DNA from: Biscogniauxia marginata
Taxonomy: Eukaryota > Ascomycota > Sordariomycetes > Xylariales > Xylariaceae
DNA length: 64,000 nucleotides
Assembly: GCA_022695795.1 (NCBI GenBank)
Contig: MU404066.1
Span: 62,001 to 126,000 of the forward strand
Direction of reading: 5' to 3'
This document shows, one piece after another, positions 55,173 through 64,000 of the stretch. Numbering within the stretch: position 1 is the first letter of the stretch; every line of letters begins with the position of its first letter. The notes under the pieces were generated by a model. That model saw only the letters and a list, made by a program, of their open reading frames with translations. It was not told where the DNA came from and searched no databases. A program made the translations under genes and the position numbers.

Positions 55173-56684
55173 GACTGGCGCCAGGCACGGGGCACGAGGA
55201 GGAGTGCTTATGATCAGATTATCAATTGCCCCCAATGAGAGGAATAAGTTGTACTGGTAATTAGTAGGACAGAAGGATTGTCACGAAGAAGAAGAATTGG
55301 TGGGCTGTGCTGTATGTAGGCTTGGAAGTTAAAAAGGAGGGTGAAGATATTTGGATTATTACGAAGCTGAGGTGACGGTGGTGGTGACCGTGGGTGACCG
55401 TGAGAGATGAGCGCGTTGCGGTGCGTTGCATGGGAGCCGCAAGGGGCGGCTTTTTAGGGGCGGGTCATCCTATTATATCACTTGGTAGCACCGTCAGTCA
55501 ACCTAACCTTAGTCTTACCTAACCTTACCTAAGTCTTTTTTTTCTGCCCCCCCCTTTTCAATTTCGCTTGTCAATGGGGTCCGCGGGTGGTCGAAGGCCG
55601 AAGTCACCTGTTTTCCGTTCCCGTATCTACTGCCCAAAACAACGGACGATATTGGACAATCGGACTTGGTGGCCTGATGTTTTTGCCAATCTACGACGGG
55701 AATATAAATACCTACTTACCTAGGTAGTTATTCTAATACTCGATTTTTAAGAAAAGTATTGTTGTTATCGAAGTTTGGAGGTTCATCGGCACATGCAGGT
55801 ACTTACGGTGTATAGTAAGCGGTACGAAGTACATACATGTATCCAGTTATCCGTTATGTACATATCACAGCGTCCTCTGTCTTACATGAACCTCTCTTTC
55901 TCTAAAACCTGTATTTACTACCTAAACTGCAATTAAACTGCAGATTGTCGACTCTGACGATAGACAGGTGATTACGGATGTACACCGTATGCTTCTATCT
56001 TGCACTACTATCAGAGCATTAATTCTGATTCTGCATATGAAACATTTTCCGCGCCCACGCGTCTTTAATGAAGTACCTCAATTTCCCGGTTCTCGCGAGT
56101 AACTCCTCTAACATATGGTAAAACTCTGCTGTGCCGTGCACGCTAAGTCCTGACATTGACGACATGTAAGTACATACGACGTACGTTGTAGACACGTCTG
56201 ACTTTACCCTTTACTTAGGTCTGTACATTTCCATATATATGGAGAATCCGTATCGGAAATTCCAATATGCCTTATGCGGGTTTGCTATCAAGTTGCTCAT
56301 TTCGCCCTTCGGTTTCGGCTTCCCTCGGGACGCGCGGTAACCCCCTGTTTAGTTTAGGTATTATCCGTTTGCTGCCTTATATATAAGGCTTGAACCTGGT
56401 TGCCTGTGAATTCTAGATCTAATCGGTGGTACTTGCGCTAAGCCGGGAATCGCCTAGCCCCCTCGATTCAACTTCGGTACCCCACTCTTCCTCTGCTAAA
56501 AATTTGAGGGTCTGCTATATAGAAATCTGCCCCTCATTATTATTATTTTTTTTACGAGGAAAATCCGCCCTCTCTTCCATCCGCGTACCCTCCTCGACGC
56601 CTGCTCACTTTCTCCTCCCTATACCGCCCTCTTCTTCGCTTGACATCCAGCTCTACCCCTTTCGTCGTCCTCGATACCGCCAAA
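55173..56684. promoter_or_regulatory. Divergent promoter region SUR2/TCTP
   Basis: 1.5 kb with both promoters. Contains clustered CTAACCTTA/CTTACCTAA repeats at about 55501-55535 and GGTGACCGT direct repeats near 55383-55401. The TCTP side has a CT-rich leader, typical of highly expressed fungal genes. No other gene was recognised. Confidence 0.5.
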
Positions 56685-57492
56685 ATGATAATTTTCAAGG
56701 TATGTCGCATTCGATCCTACCCCTCTCTTCCCTCGTCTGAGGTTTTCTGAATCGCACACTCACTCGCCCTCTCACTTTTTGTAGGATGCTGTCTCTTCAT
56801 CCAAGGACGAGCTTCTGTCCGACTCTTTTCCCCTGAAGGAGGTCGATGGTGTCGCCTACGAAGCCGACTGTGCCATGATTGAGATCGGTGCCGTCAATGT
56901 TGGTACGTTAAATACCTGGATTCGTAGGGTCCTATTTTGGAACCCTCCGAGAACTTGATGGCTGACGCGGGTTCGCAGACACTGGTGCCAACGCTTCCGC
57001 CGAGGAGGCTACCGAGGATGTCGACGACGGCGCCCAGAAGGTCAACAACATCATCCACTCTTTCCGTCTCCAGGAAACTAGCTTCGACAAGGCTTCATAT
57101 CTTTCCTATCTTAAGGGTAATAGCTCCATTGTATATAAAATTCGAAGGTAGTTAATGACTTACTTTGGGACGTAGGCTACATGAAGAAGGTCACTGAGTA
57201 CCTTAAGTCCAAGGGCTCTTCTCCCGAGGAGGTCAAGGACTTCCAGACCAAGGCCCAGGCCTTCGCCAAGAAGATCGTCGGTAACTTCAAGGACTACGAA
57301 TTTTACACTGGAGAGAGCATGGACGTCGACGGAATGTAAGTGGTCACAGTAGCGGGCTATCCCGTCTCATCCATATTGCGGTGCTTCGTACTAAACTTAG
57401 ACTACAGGGTTGTCCTTCTAAACTATCGCGAGGATGGAATCACCCCATACGTCACCATCTGGAAGCACGGTGTGGAGGAGATGAAGGTCTAA
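56685..57492 (+). CDS. TMA19: Translationally controlled tumour protein homologue
   Basis: Conserved ribosome-associated cytosolic protein (TCTP, Tma19 in yeast). Five exons: 56685-56699, 56785-56902, 56979-57116, 57176-57335 and 57408-57492, giving 171 residues. The first exon codes only MIIFK. Family segments: [20 protein letters not shown], the acidic loop with [58 protein letters not shown] and the C-terminal [20 protein letters not shown]. The five small exons and CT-rich leader resemble translation-machinery genes in filamentous fungi. Confidence 0.97.
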
Positions 57493-57862
57493 AGTGGCCC
57501 TTTTCGCTAGGGAGGGAGGAATATATGGGATGTTTTATGAACCACGAGAAAAAAAAGGATGACGACGTGCGACGCTTATTTTCTTTGTCCTTAATGCAAA
57601 ATTCAGGCTCATTACATAGGTTAATTATATCAGCGCCGACCAACGCCGTACGGAGCTGAAGCCTGATTTCCTAACACGTCCAGTCCCCCGCTCTCTGTTT
57701 TATGTGATGTCTGATTGGGCCCCGGGGTAATATATCTGGATTACAGGGGTCGCTAAGGAGCAGTTTTTTTTTTAAAAATTACCAGGCTCTTTTCTAACAA
57801 AGGTACCAATATGGGGCAAGAAAATCTAGCAGATGCATAACTTCTACAGTGGTCACTGCCTC
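57493..57862. other. Convergent intergenic region
   Basis: 370 bp shared 3' region of TCTP and the proline-rich gene. Nothing else was seen. Confidence 0.5.
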
Positions 57863-59243
57863 TTAGCCAAATTTAGGTCTCGTAGCTAACGGCACGGGCG
57901 GGGGAGCAGGTTCCTCTCCACCAGTGCCTGACAGCCCAGGTTTTTTCTTCGGGGGCGGAGGGGCTGGTTTCTTCTTGCCCAGCACCCCCGAGATTTGTGC
58001 TAGGGGGCTCTGCTCACCGCCGCCGCCGCCACCGTTGTGGTTGACATTATTGCTGCTGCTGGCAGCTATCTTGTCGGCGACGCCGTACCGCTGGTTCAGA
58101 GCGTTGGCCGTCCTCGCCCCCGCGGCGACCTGGTCCCCGTGCCGCTGTCGGAAATTGTTGGCCGTGCCGGCGGCGGCCCGGGCGTCGGCAAACGAGACCG
58201 AGCTCGGGTCACGGTGGAAGTCCGACGCCGTCTTCAGCGCTGCTTGCTTCTGAGCCCAGGTCGTGCCTTGAGCCGGGGCGGCGGCGGCAGGAGGTGGATT
58301 CGACGGCGACGACGATAACGTGCCGGAGGAAGTGGTGGTGCTTAGGCGCGAGAAGCGCGATGATAAATCGCCGATATACCCTCCCGACGACCCGCCGGAC
58401 GTGGGGGTCGACGATCGGACGGGCGGTAGCGGCGGCGGCGGGGAGGTCTTCTTGCCTGTGCCTATGCCTAGCCCCGGGACGGATATCCCTGCCGCGCCCA
58501 GCCGGTTTACGGCCCCCTGGTTCAAGAAACCACCGCTAGCTGGCTGTCCGTGCCCGCTTCCGGTCGAGACGGGGCTCTGGTGCTGCGCCGAGGCCGGGAC
58601 CGGAGACGCGGTGTTGCTCCGCGGAGGCAGGCGCGGCGGTAGCGCGGGCGGCCCGCTCGGTTTACTGGTAGCTGACGAATATGACGGCGGCGGCGGCGGC
58701 GCGAGCGGTGTGGTGCGTCCGGATCCGCGCGTGGGCGGAGGGGGGAGGTGCGATGTGTCTAGGCCCGTCGTGTCGACTCGGTACGGCTTAGACTCGACCG
58801 GCGGCGACTGCTCTTCGGCTACCTGCTGCTCCTGCTGCTGCTGGGGGGCATCGTACCCCCCCTGCCTCGACGGCACTGGTGGCGGTGGGCGGATTCCGCC
58901 GTAACCGACGCGCTTCGGGGGAGGGCCGAACGAGTACGGATCGCGGAGCGAGGATATGGGCATGGGGTCGCGGCTGGAGCTGCCCGTGGACGAGGATGTG
59001 TTGTCACCCCTGCCTACGAGGCCTTTCTGTTATTTGAGGCGTGTCAGTGTTTTGCGTAGTTAGCTAAGTAGTAGGGGGTCGAGAGACTAATAACTACCTC
59101 CTTACCTAGGGGCAATCAATGATAGAAAATGTAAAGGGAAGAGAGGACTGAGTAGGTCGGTAACTTACGACTTGATCCTTTAGCGTGGTCCCTCCTTTCT
59201 CGGGATTCCAACCCTTTTTGACGATTCCTTTCCAGTCTGACAT
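57863..59243 (-). CDS. Proline-rich, probably cortical adaptor protein
   Basis: Two exons: 59243-59169 and 59026-57863, giving 412 residues. The short head MSDWKGIVKKGWNPEKGG is joined by splicing to KGLVGRGDN; the rest is disordered. It has many polyproline stretches suited to SH3 or profilin binding (RPPPPVPSRQGG, PPALPPRLPPRS, KKTSPPPPLPPVRS, KKKPAPPPPKKKPG). One more ordered part, about residues 285-355 (TTWAQKQAALKTASDFHRD, ARAAAGTANNFRQRHGDQV, NALNQRYGVADKI), has an alanine-rich repeat-like pattern of A..A..FR/LNQR. I do not know the family name. Composition suggests an actin-patch or endocytosis scaffold, which is inference only. It is divergent from MTW1. Confidence 0.8.
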
Positions 59244-59758
59244 TCTGTAGATCGGTCAGGCATGTCCTAAGAGAAGATACTCGACGTTGAATATGAGCTT
59301 CTATGGGCAGACAGTGCGTAGGTGAAGGTATGTCGTTTTTATGTAATTGCCTTGGCTTTATGGAGCTTTCCTTGTTGTTGTTTTTGTACGCTACCTCTCA
59401 GTTGCCGATTCGGCAATGCAACTAAAGGTAATTCGTATAACTACCTACTTAATTTATACGATGACGTAGGCGTCTCTTTTAAGCTTAGCCACAGATGCGC
59501 CTCATTTTATTTTTTAGGGGACTTTCCGGGCAATTTGAGGCTTACGGATGAAAAAATACTTTCTAGGTACAAGGTACCTACCACCCCAGGAAGCGGCCAA
59601 TTCCGTCACCGCCATGCGCCCCTCCAAAACTAAATATTGACATTTGATCAATCCCATTAAAAAAAGAGAACCGTCGCGACGCGTTTTGTTGCAAAGCGAT
59701 AAGTTCAAAGGCAACAACCACCTTTAATGATAACAATATATTGATATTATCATGCGCC
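59244..59758. promoter_or_regulatory. Divergent promoter region, proline-rich gene/MTW1
   Basis: 515 bp with both promoters. Repeated CTACCTACTTA/GGTACCTACC motifs. No gene was recognised. Confidence 0.45.
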
Positions 59759-61390
59759 ATGACAGCGTCCGCCATCTCGGATACCGAGCTCGTAACGGAG
59801 CACTTCGGATACCCACCAGTTGTACGTGTATTTCCACCCCGAACGTCTTGGTCTTCTATAGATCTACACTATGTAATGCAATGGCAACGCGCATGGCCAT
59901 GCTAGCCCAATGGCTGAATAGAATGAGGAAAAGAAAAGAATCGAGGCTAACTACAGAAAATCGCATCATCGCAGAGTCTCATCGACGACATAATAAACAG
60001 CGTGAACATCCTCGCCGAGCGGGCCCTCAACAGCGTCGAGCAGGGCCTCCTCAACGCGCCGCCGTCGAGCCTAGGCTTCAAGTCGTCGTCGAAGTCCAAG
60101 TCCAAATCCCAGCGGCAGAAGAAAGACAACGACGACGCCGACGATGGCGCGCAGCCGGCCCCGGAGGAGCAGGCCCGGGCCGAGATCGAGGCCGGTACGC
60201 ACCAGCTCGAGACGCTGCTGTGCGCGAGCATCGACCGCAACTTCGACAAGTTCGAGATCTACGTGCTGCGCAACGTGCTGTGCGTGAAGCCGGCCGACGT
60301 GCGCGACTGGATGCGCCTGTCGCACTACGAGGGGCTCGACTTTTCCTCCGCCGTCTCGGGAAGCAAGGGCGACAACAGCAATGGCAACGGTGATAGGATG
60401 GACGTAGACGCAGGCGCAGGCGCGGCGGGGGACGTGCCGACCCTCGACTCGGTCAACCTGCTCCGCCGCAAGCTGCGCGAGAGCATGCGCCTCAACGCGG
60501 TGCTGACGGCCGAGTGCGCGCGCAACGACAAGATGCTCGAGGAGCTGCGCGCCCTCGTCGGCGCCGGCGCCCTCGCCGCCAACAAGATCAAGAGCGAGTC
60601 CTCGTCGCCCGCCGGCAAGAACAGCAACAGCAACAGCAACAGCAACAACAAGGGAGCCAGCACGAGCCAAGGGAACGCCGAAGCGGTGGCGGTAGCAGCA
60701 AACGAGGCCGCTGCCAATAACAAGGACCCGCCATCCTCCGCCTCCCCCTTCGCCTTCCTCCACCGCAAGGGCGACCTGACGGGCGCCGGCGGCGCCACCC
60801 CGCTGAGCACCACGACCGCCTTCACGCTGTCGCAGATGCAGGCCCTGCGCGCGCTGTCCACGTCCCTGCGCAACGTGACGCCCGACCTCGTCGACAAGCA
60901 GGTGAAACAAGAAGATGACGACGGTGGCGACGATAACGCCAGTAATAGTTCTCCGGACGGCAAGGAAGGAGAAGCAGGACGGAAGAATAACAAGGACAAG
61001 AACAAGAGCTGGCGCCGCGAGCGCCTCGAGTACGTCGAGGGCGCCACGAGGCGCCACCTCGAGACGGTGCAGGGCCTCGAGCTCGGCCGCCACGGCGAGG
61101 TCCGCGACGGCGAGTGGCAGGGCGGGGGCAGGAACCTGGCGCGCGGCGAGGTCGAGGGTCTCGAGCGGTTGGTCGGGCTCTTGGAGGAGAAGGGTGGTGG
61201 TGGTGGTGGGAATTCTTTCCCTACTACTACTACTACTACTACCACCGCCGCCGCCAAAACCGCCAGGAGGACTACGGGGACTGCCACGGCTACTGCAACA
61301 CCGGCAAAATCTAAATCGACAAAGAAGGAGGCGTCGGGCGATGATGATGATGATGCCGATGATGATGGCGACAGGATGGATGAATCATGA
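59759..61390 (+). CDS. MTW1: Kinetochore protein Mtw1/Mis12
   Basis: Core of the MIND complex linking centromeric chromatin to outer kinetochore. Two exons: 59759-59821 and 59975-61390, giving 492 residues. Exon 1 is MTASAISDTELVTEHFGYPP-V, joined to SLIDDIINSVNILAERALN, then SVEQGLLNAPPSSLGF, GTHQLETLLCASIDRNFDKF, EIYVLRNVLCV and MRLSHYEGLDF, the family's N-terminal domain. The ATG at 59759 is chosen over one at 59752, which is in another frame. Later helices include LLRRKLRESMRLNAVLTAEC. The protein is longer than typical members because of low-complexity inserts (SNSNSNSNN, GGGGGG, TTTTTTTT, D-rich tail). It is very rich in C or G at third codon positions. Confidence 0.93.
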
Positions 61391-61963
61391 ACCCCCACCC
61401 CCTGTCCCATTCTTCTCGGGTCTTGCTAGGTAATCGGATCTCTCTCTTTTTCTGTTTTCTTTTCCTTTCCTATTGGTCAATGAGATCAAAATGTCACGAG
61501 TTGATAAGTCAAGGTTCTTCCGCTAAGGAAAACGAGAGGACGGGTTATTGGAAAGGGGGAAGAAGGGACGGGAATTTTTTTTACTCGAGCGTTTCAGGGG
61601 TTTTTTTGTTCATGGGAGGTCCCCTTTTCCAACAGGGGCGTTGCAGGTTTTCAAAAATATGTGTGTATATACCTATTTATATTCTTCCAGGACAATGGAA
61701 ATATAGACAAGTCGATCGAACCTTTTCTCTCTCTCTCCAAAATTTTTACTACTCATTATGGAGTAGGGTATTACAACGCTTTCCACTTTTGTACAAAATT
61801 CATATCAGCACTGGACTTGATTGATCGACTAACTGATCACATATTATTCCTATGTACGAGTGTAGTAGTGTATGTGTACATATGTACGTTTCATACGATA
61901 ACCACTCAATTAACGTAGATACTCCAGATCATAACAGGCGTTTCCAGTGAATACAGACGGCAC
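61391..61963. other. Convergent intergenic region MTW1/PPR
   Basis: 573 bp shared 3' region, T-rich. Nothing was recognised. Confidence 0.5.
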
Positions 61964-64000
61964 TCAGGAGGGGGTCGGTGATTTTGCATCTAGCAATCTG
62001 TACCGCGTGGCAATATGCCAGAAATTATGGGCCCAGTATCTTGGATTCTCAATTTCCTGGGACATCTTCCTTGTAGTATTTACCACCCCCTTCGCGTCAT
62101 CCACCCGACCCTTGCGCAGTAGTTCCTTCAGCAGCTCTACCTGAGTAGGAAGAATCACGGGGATGCCGGCGTCCGTAACGCGATAGTACATTTTGAGGCT
62201 AGCATCAGCGTAGCCAGCGATAGCGTAGCCCTTGATGAGGCGGTCGTAGAAGACGTTGTCCATGTCTTCAAGGCCGAGGGGCCGGAGCCTCTCGAGCAGC
62301 CGGTCGACGGCCTTGACGTCGGGCGGCGAACGTGAGAAAAAATATTCCACAAGTTGGGTGTAGATTTGCGGCGACAGCTCGTTCTTACCGGCCCAGATAT
62401 GCTCGAGCAGTGCCTTGGCGGCTTTCGTAGACTCTGATCGGAGCAGGAGATAGACCATCTTACCATATGTTATCATGTTGGTCTCGAGACCGACCGCCTT
62501 CATCTCCGAGAGCGCCTCCGATACTATCTGGGCTTGCCGCTCCGGATCACCTGGGTCAAACTTCGAGAACGACGAGTCTAGCACGATGGTGAACGTCGCT
62601 TCGTCAGCCATCACACCAAGTTCCTGCATCGAGTCAAAGAGTTTCCGCACGTCTGCATCACGGGTACCATCGCGGATACATAGTCGCAGCATTGCGTTAA
62701 AGGTGAAGATATCGGGTTTGATGCCTTGCTGTTTAGCCCAGTTTAGAAGCTTCTCGGCGGCGCCGGCTTGATTCTTCCGGATCAGTCCTATGATAGCGGC
62801 GTTAACAGGCTCGACTGTAGGTTCTATAGCAGCACTGCTCCTGCTCCTGGGATCTACCTTCCACAACTGGATCATCTCCTCTAGAACCTTAATTCCAGCC
62901 CTAATGTCGCCACATTCAATGAGCCCGGACACGCGAGTCGTCCAGATAGAAGCATTTAGTTTCATACCCGAGGCAACTAGTTTTGTCCAGACATTCCTGA
63001 TGCCAGTGATGTTTCGTGCCTTTTTGCACCCATCAAGCATGAGGTTGAATGTTTTCAGGGTCGGCTTGAGTCCAACCTTAACCATCGTGCTCCATACTTT
63101 TACCGCCTGATCAGGCTGTTTGAGAGCCAGGCGCGTATGGATGAATAAATTGAAGATATCTGGGTGCTTCCGAAGTTCCGCAGCTCTTGTTTCGGAGATA
63201 GTTAGACCGGAACCCACAAATGACTGCCAAAGCCTATCTACTTCGCCGGAATTACTGGTTACGCGAACTTTTGTTAAGCTCTGCGCTATGAGAGATCCTT
63301 GGAATAACCTAGGGCTACCATGGACTGGTGAAGGTGTAGTGGCAGGCTGTGATGGCGAGCCCGATGCTAATGCCGACGCAACCCTTTCCTTCAGATGGGT
63401 CCTGATCAGAGGCCATCGGGCCATGATGTACTCATCTAGATCCGGAAACGTGCTGGCGATCTCGTTTCGGAGGGTATCGTCACGGATTTCTACAAACGTC
63501 ATCAGATCTGCTATTCTAGTGATGAAGCTAATAGCACTTCGTTTGGCATTCGCGGAGGTCCTTTGACTATCGAGTAGCAGAGTATACGTGGCGATGGCTA
63601 GGACAGCAACGGGAGAACCGAGCTGTTTTGCGGGGTACTGTGGAAATATACTACAAAACGCTACGGTGAAATCGCCTCCCTTGGAGAACTTTCCCAAGTG
63701 GAATTTTTCCAGGCTCGGGAGCCAGAATCCGTCCTTAATGTCACCGGCGTCAACCGGGTTCACGGCAACCTGGGGCAGAGACAGGACCTTCCATGATTCG
63801 ACGAGATCCGCAAGCATCGCTTCCCGGCTGGCGTTCTGCTTCTGGCCATTCGCGTCGGAGCGGCTGTTCGCATTTCCAGGGCCGATTTGCAAAATGGATC
63901 GCACAAGGTCACCGACCAAAGCGGCCCACTGCAGCGGCTTCAGCTCCGCAATATCTGCATAGATTCGAAAAATATCTGCCACGGTGGGCAGGCTATCGGT
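61964..64000 (-). CDS. Pentatricopeptide repeat protein (5' part outside)
   Basis: The frame stays open to the right edge, so the N-terminus, and probably a mitochondrial targeting peptide, lies beyond the window; at least 678 residues are seen. Tandem 35-residue helical-hairpin repeats are clear from about residue 290: DIFNLFIHTRLALKQPDQAV, KPTLKTFNLMLDGCKKARN, KPDIFTFNAMLRLCIRDGTR, ADEATFTIVLDSSFSKF, ETNMITYGKMVYLLLRSEST, and NVFYDRLIKGYAIAGYADAS. Such proteins bind organellar RNA and govern its stability or translation in mitochondria. The C-terminus (NPRYWAHNFWHIATRYRLLD) is not repeat-like. I cannot name the specific orthologue. Confidence 0.9.
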   Translation of the reverse strand, partial: TDSLPTVADIFRIYADIAELKPLQWAALVGDLVRSILQIGPGNANSRSDANGQKQNASREAMLADLVESWKVLSLPQVAVNPVDAGDIKDGFWLPSLEKFHLGKFSKGGDFTVAFCSIFPQYPAKQLGSPVAVLAIATYTLLLDSQRTSANAKRSAISFITRIADLMTFVEIRDDTLRNEIASTFPDLDEYIMARWPLIRTHLKERVASALASGSPSQPATTPSPVHGSPRLFQGSLIAQSLTKVRVTSNSGEVDRLWQSFVGSGLTISETRAAELRKHPDIFNLFIHTRLALKQPDQAVKVWSTMVKVGLKPTLKTFNLMLDGCKKARNITGIRNVWTKLVASGMKLNASIWTTRVSGLIECGDIRAGIKVLEEMIQLWKVDPRSRSSAAIEPTVEPVNAAIIGLIRKNQAGAAEKLLNWAKQQGIKPDIFTFNAMLRLCIRDGTRDADVRKLFDSMQELGVMADEATFTIVLDSSFSKFDPGDPERQAQIVSEALSEMKAVGLETNMITYGKMVYLLLRSESTKAAKALLEHIWAGKNELSPQIYTQLVEYFFSRSPPDVKAVDRLLERLRPLGLEDMDNVFYDRLIKGYAIAGYADASLKMYYRVTDAGIPVILPTQVELLKELLRKGRVDDAKGVVNTTRKMSQEIENPRYWAHNFWHIATRYRLLDAKSPTPS

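Noticed and set aside
55173..55235. N-terminal extension of SUR2
   Set aside because: The frame begins with TTG upstream. The ATG at 55172 gives a normal family N-terminus.
60071..61410. Long minus-strand frames opposite MTW1
   Set aside because: Val/Ala/Leu/Ser-rich antisense shadows of a C/G-third-position gene; no motif, and MTW1 identity is clear.
1..64000. CRISPR arrays, bacterial operons, plasmid origins
   Set aside because: Introns, targeting signals and gene content are eukaryotic. The repeats seen are microsatellites without spacer structure.

Overview
This is a window of a filamentous ascomycete chromosome, most likely a member of the Sordariomycetes. The evidence is short GT-AG introns (about 45-150 bp) with CTAAC-like branch points, compact but non-operonic genes on both strands, glycine/serine/asparagine-rich low-complexity inserts in many proteins, fungal-specific genes (Mso1, Elp5, Sur2, a PabA-PabB fusion), and abundant intergenic ACCTACCTAGGT-type sequence. 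I assign the class from general features only and cannot name a species.

Layout. Positions 1-2.7 kb are a decayed, accessory-looking stretch: a short relic resembling an LTR-retrotransposon integrase, then a homocitrate synthase pseudogene that can be followed in pieces from about 582 to 2081, with frameshifts, internal stops and a missing catalytic segment. Positions 3.4-5.3 kb hold a four-exon FAD monooxygenase. Positions 5.3-11.7 kb form a 6.4 kb stretch in which I find no gene. At 11.75 kb a small gene encodes an unusual tandem-repeat peptide. From 12.4 kb to the right edge the window is ordinary, dense, conserved gene space with about 20 genes.

Conserved genes, left to right: MSS1/GTPBP3 (mitochondrial tRNA wobble-uridine modification), MAK16 (60S ribosome assembly), MSO1 (exocytosis), GYP7 (Rab GAP), VPS55 (endosome sorting), proteasome alpha-6/PRE5, ELP5 (Elongator), an aspartic protease, SNRNP27 (tri-snRNP), glucosidase I (GH63, ER N-glycan trimming), aminodeoxychorismate synthase (folate), a LOG-family phosphoribohydrolase, CLPTM1-like membrane protein, a tandemly duplicated fungal F-box-like protein, a C2H2-like unknown, SEC22 (ER-Golgi SNARE), an Asx-homology protein, SUR2 (sphingolipid C4-hydroxylase), TCTP, a proline-rich protein, MTW1/MIS12 (kinetochore) and a PPR protein cut by the right edge.

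There is no operon logic. Several neighbours are divergent pairs that may share promoters (MSS1/MAK16, VPS55/PRE5, SNRNP27/glucosidase I, SEC22/ASXH, SUR2/TCTP, proline-rich/MTW1). Secretory-pathway genes are frequent, probably by chance. Exon structures below were rebuilt by hand from splice consensus, reading-frame continuity and family conservation. Every multi-exon model given is a multiple of three, except MAK16, whose first splice donor is anomalous.

Best candidates for something new: the 72-residue repeat peptide at 11754-11972, whose four GRSGYN copies differ only synonymously; the broken or non-canonical MAK16 splice site; and the RIP-like homocitrate synthase pseudogene.
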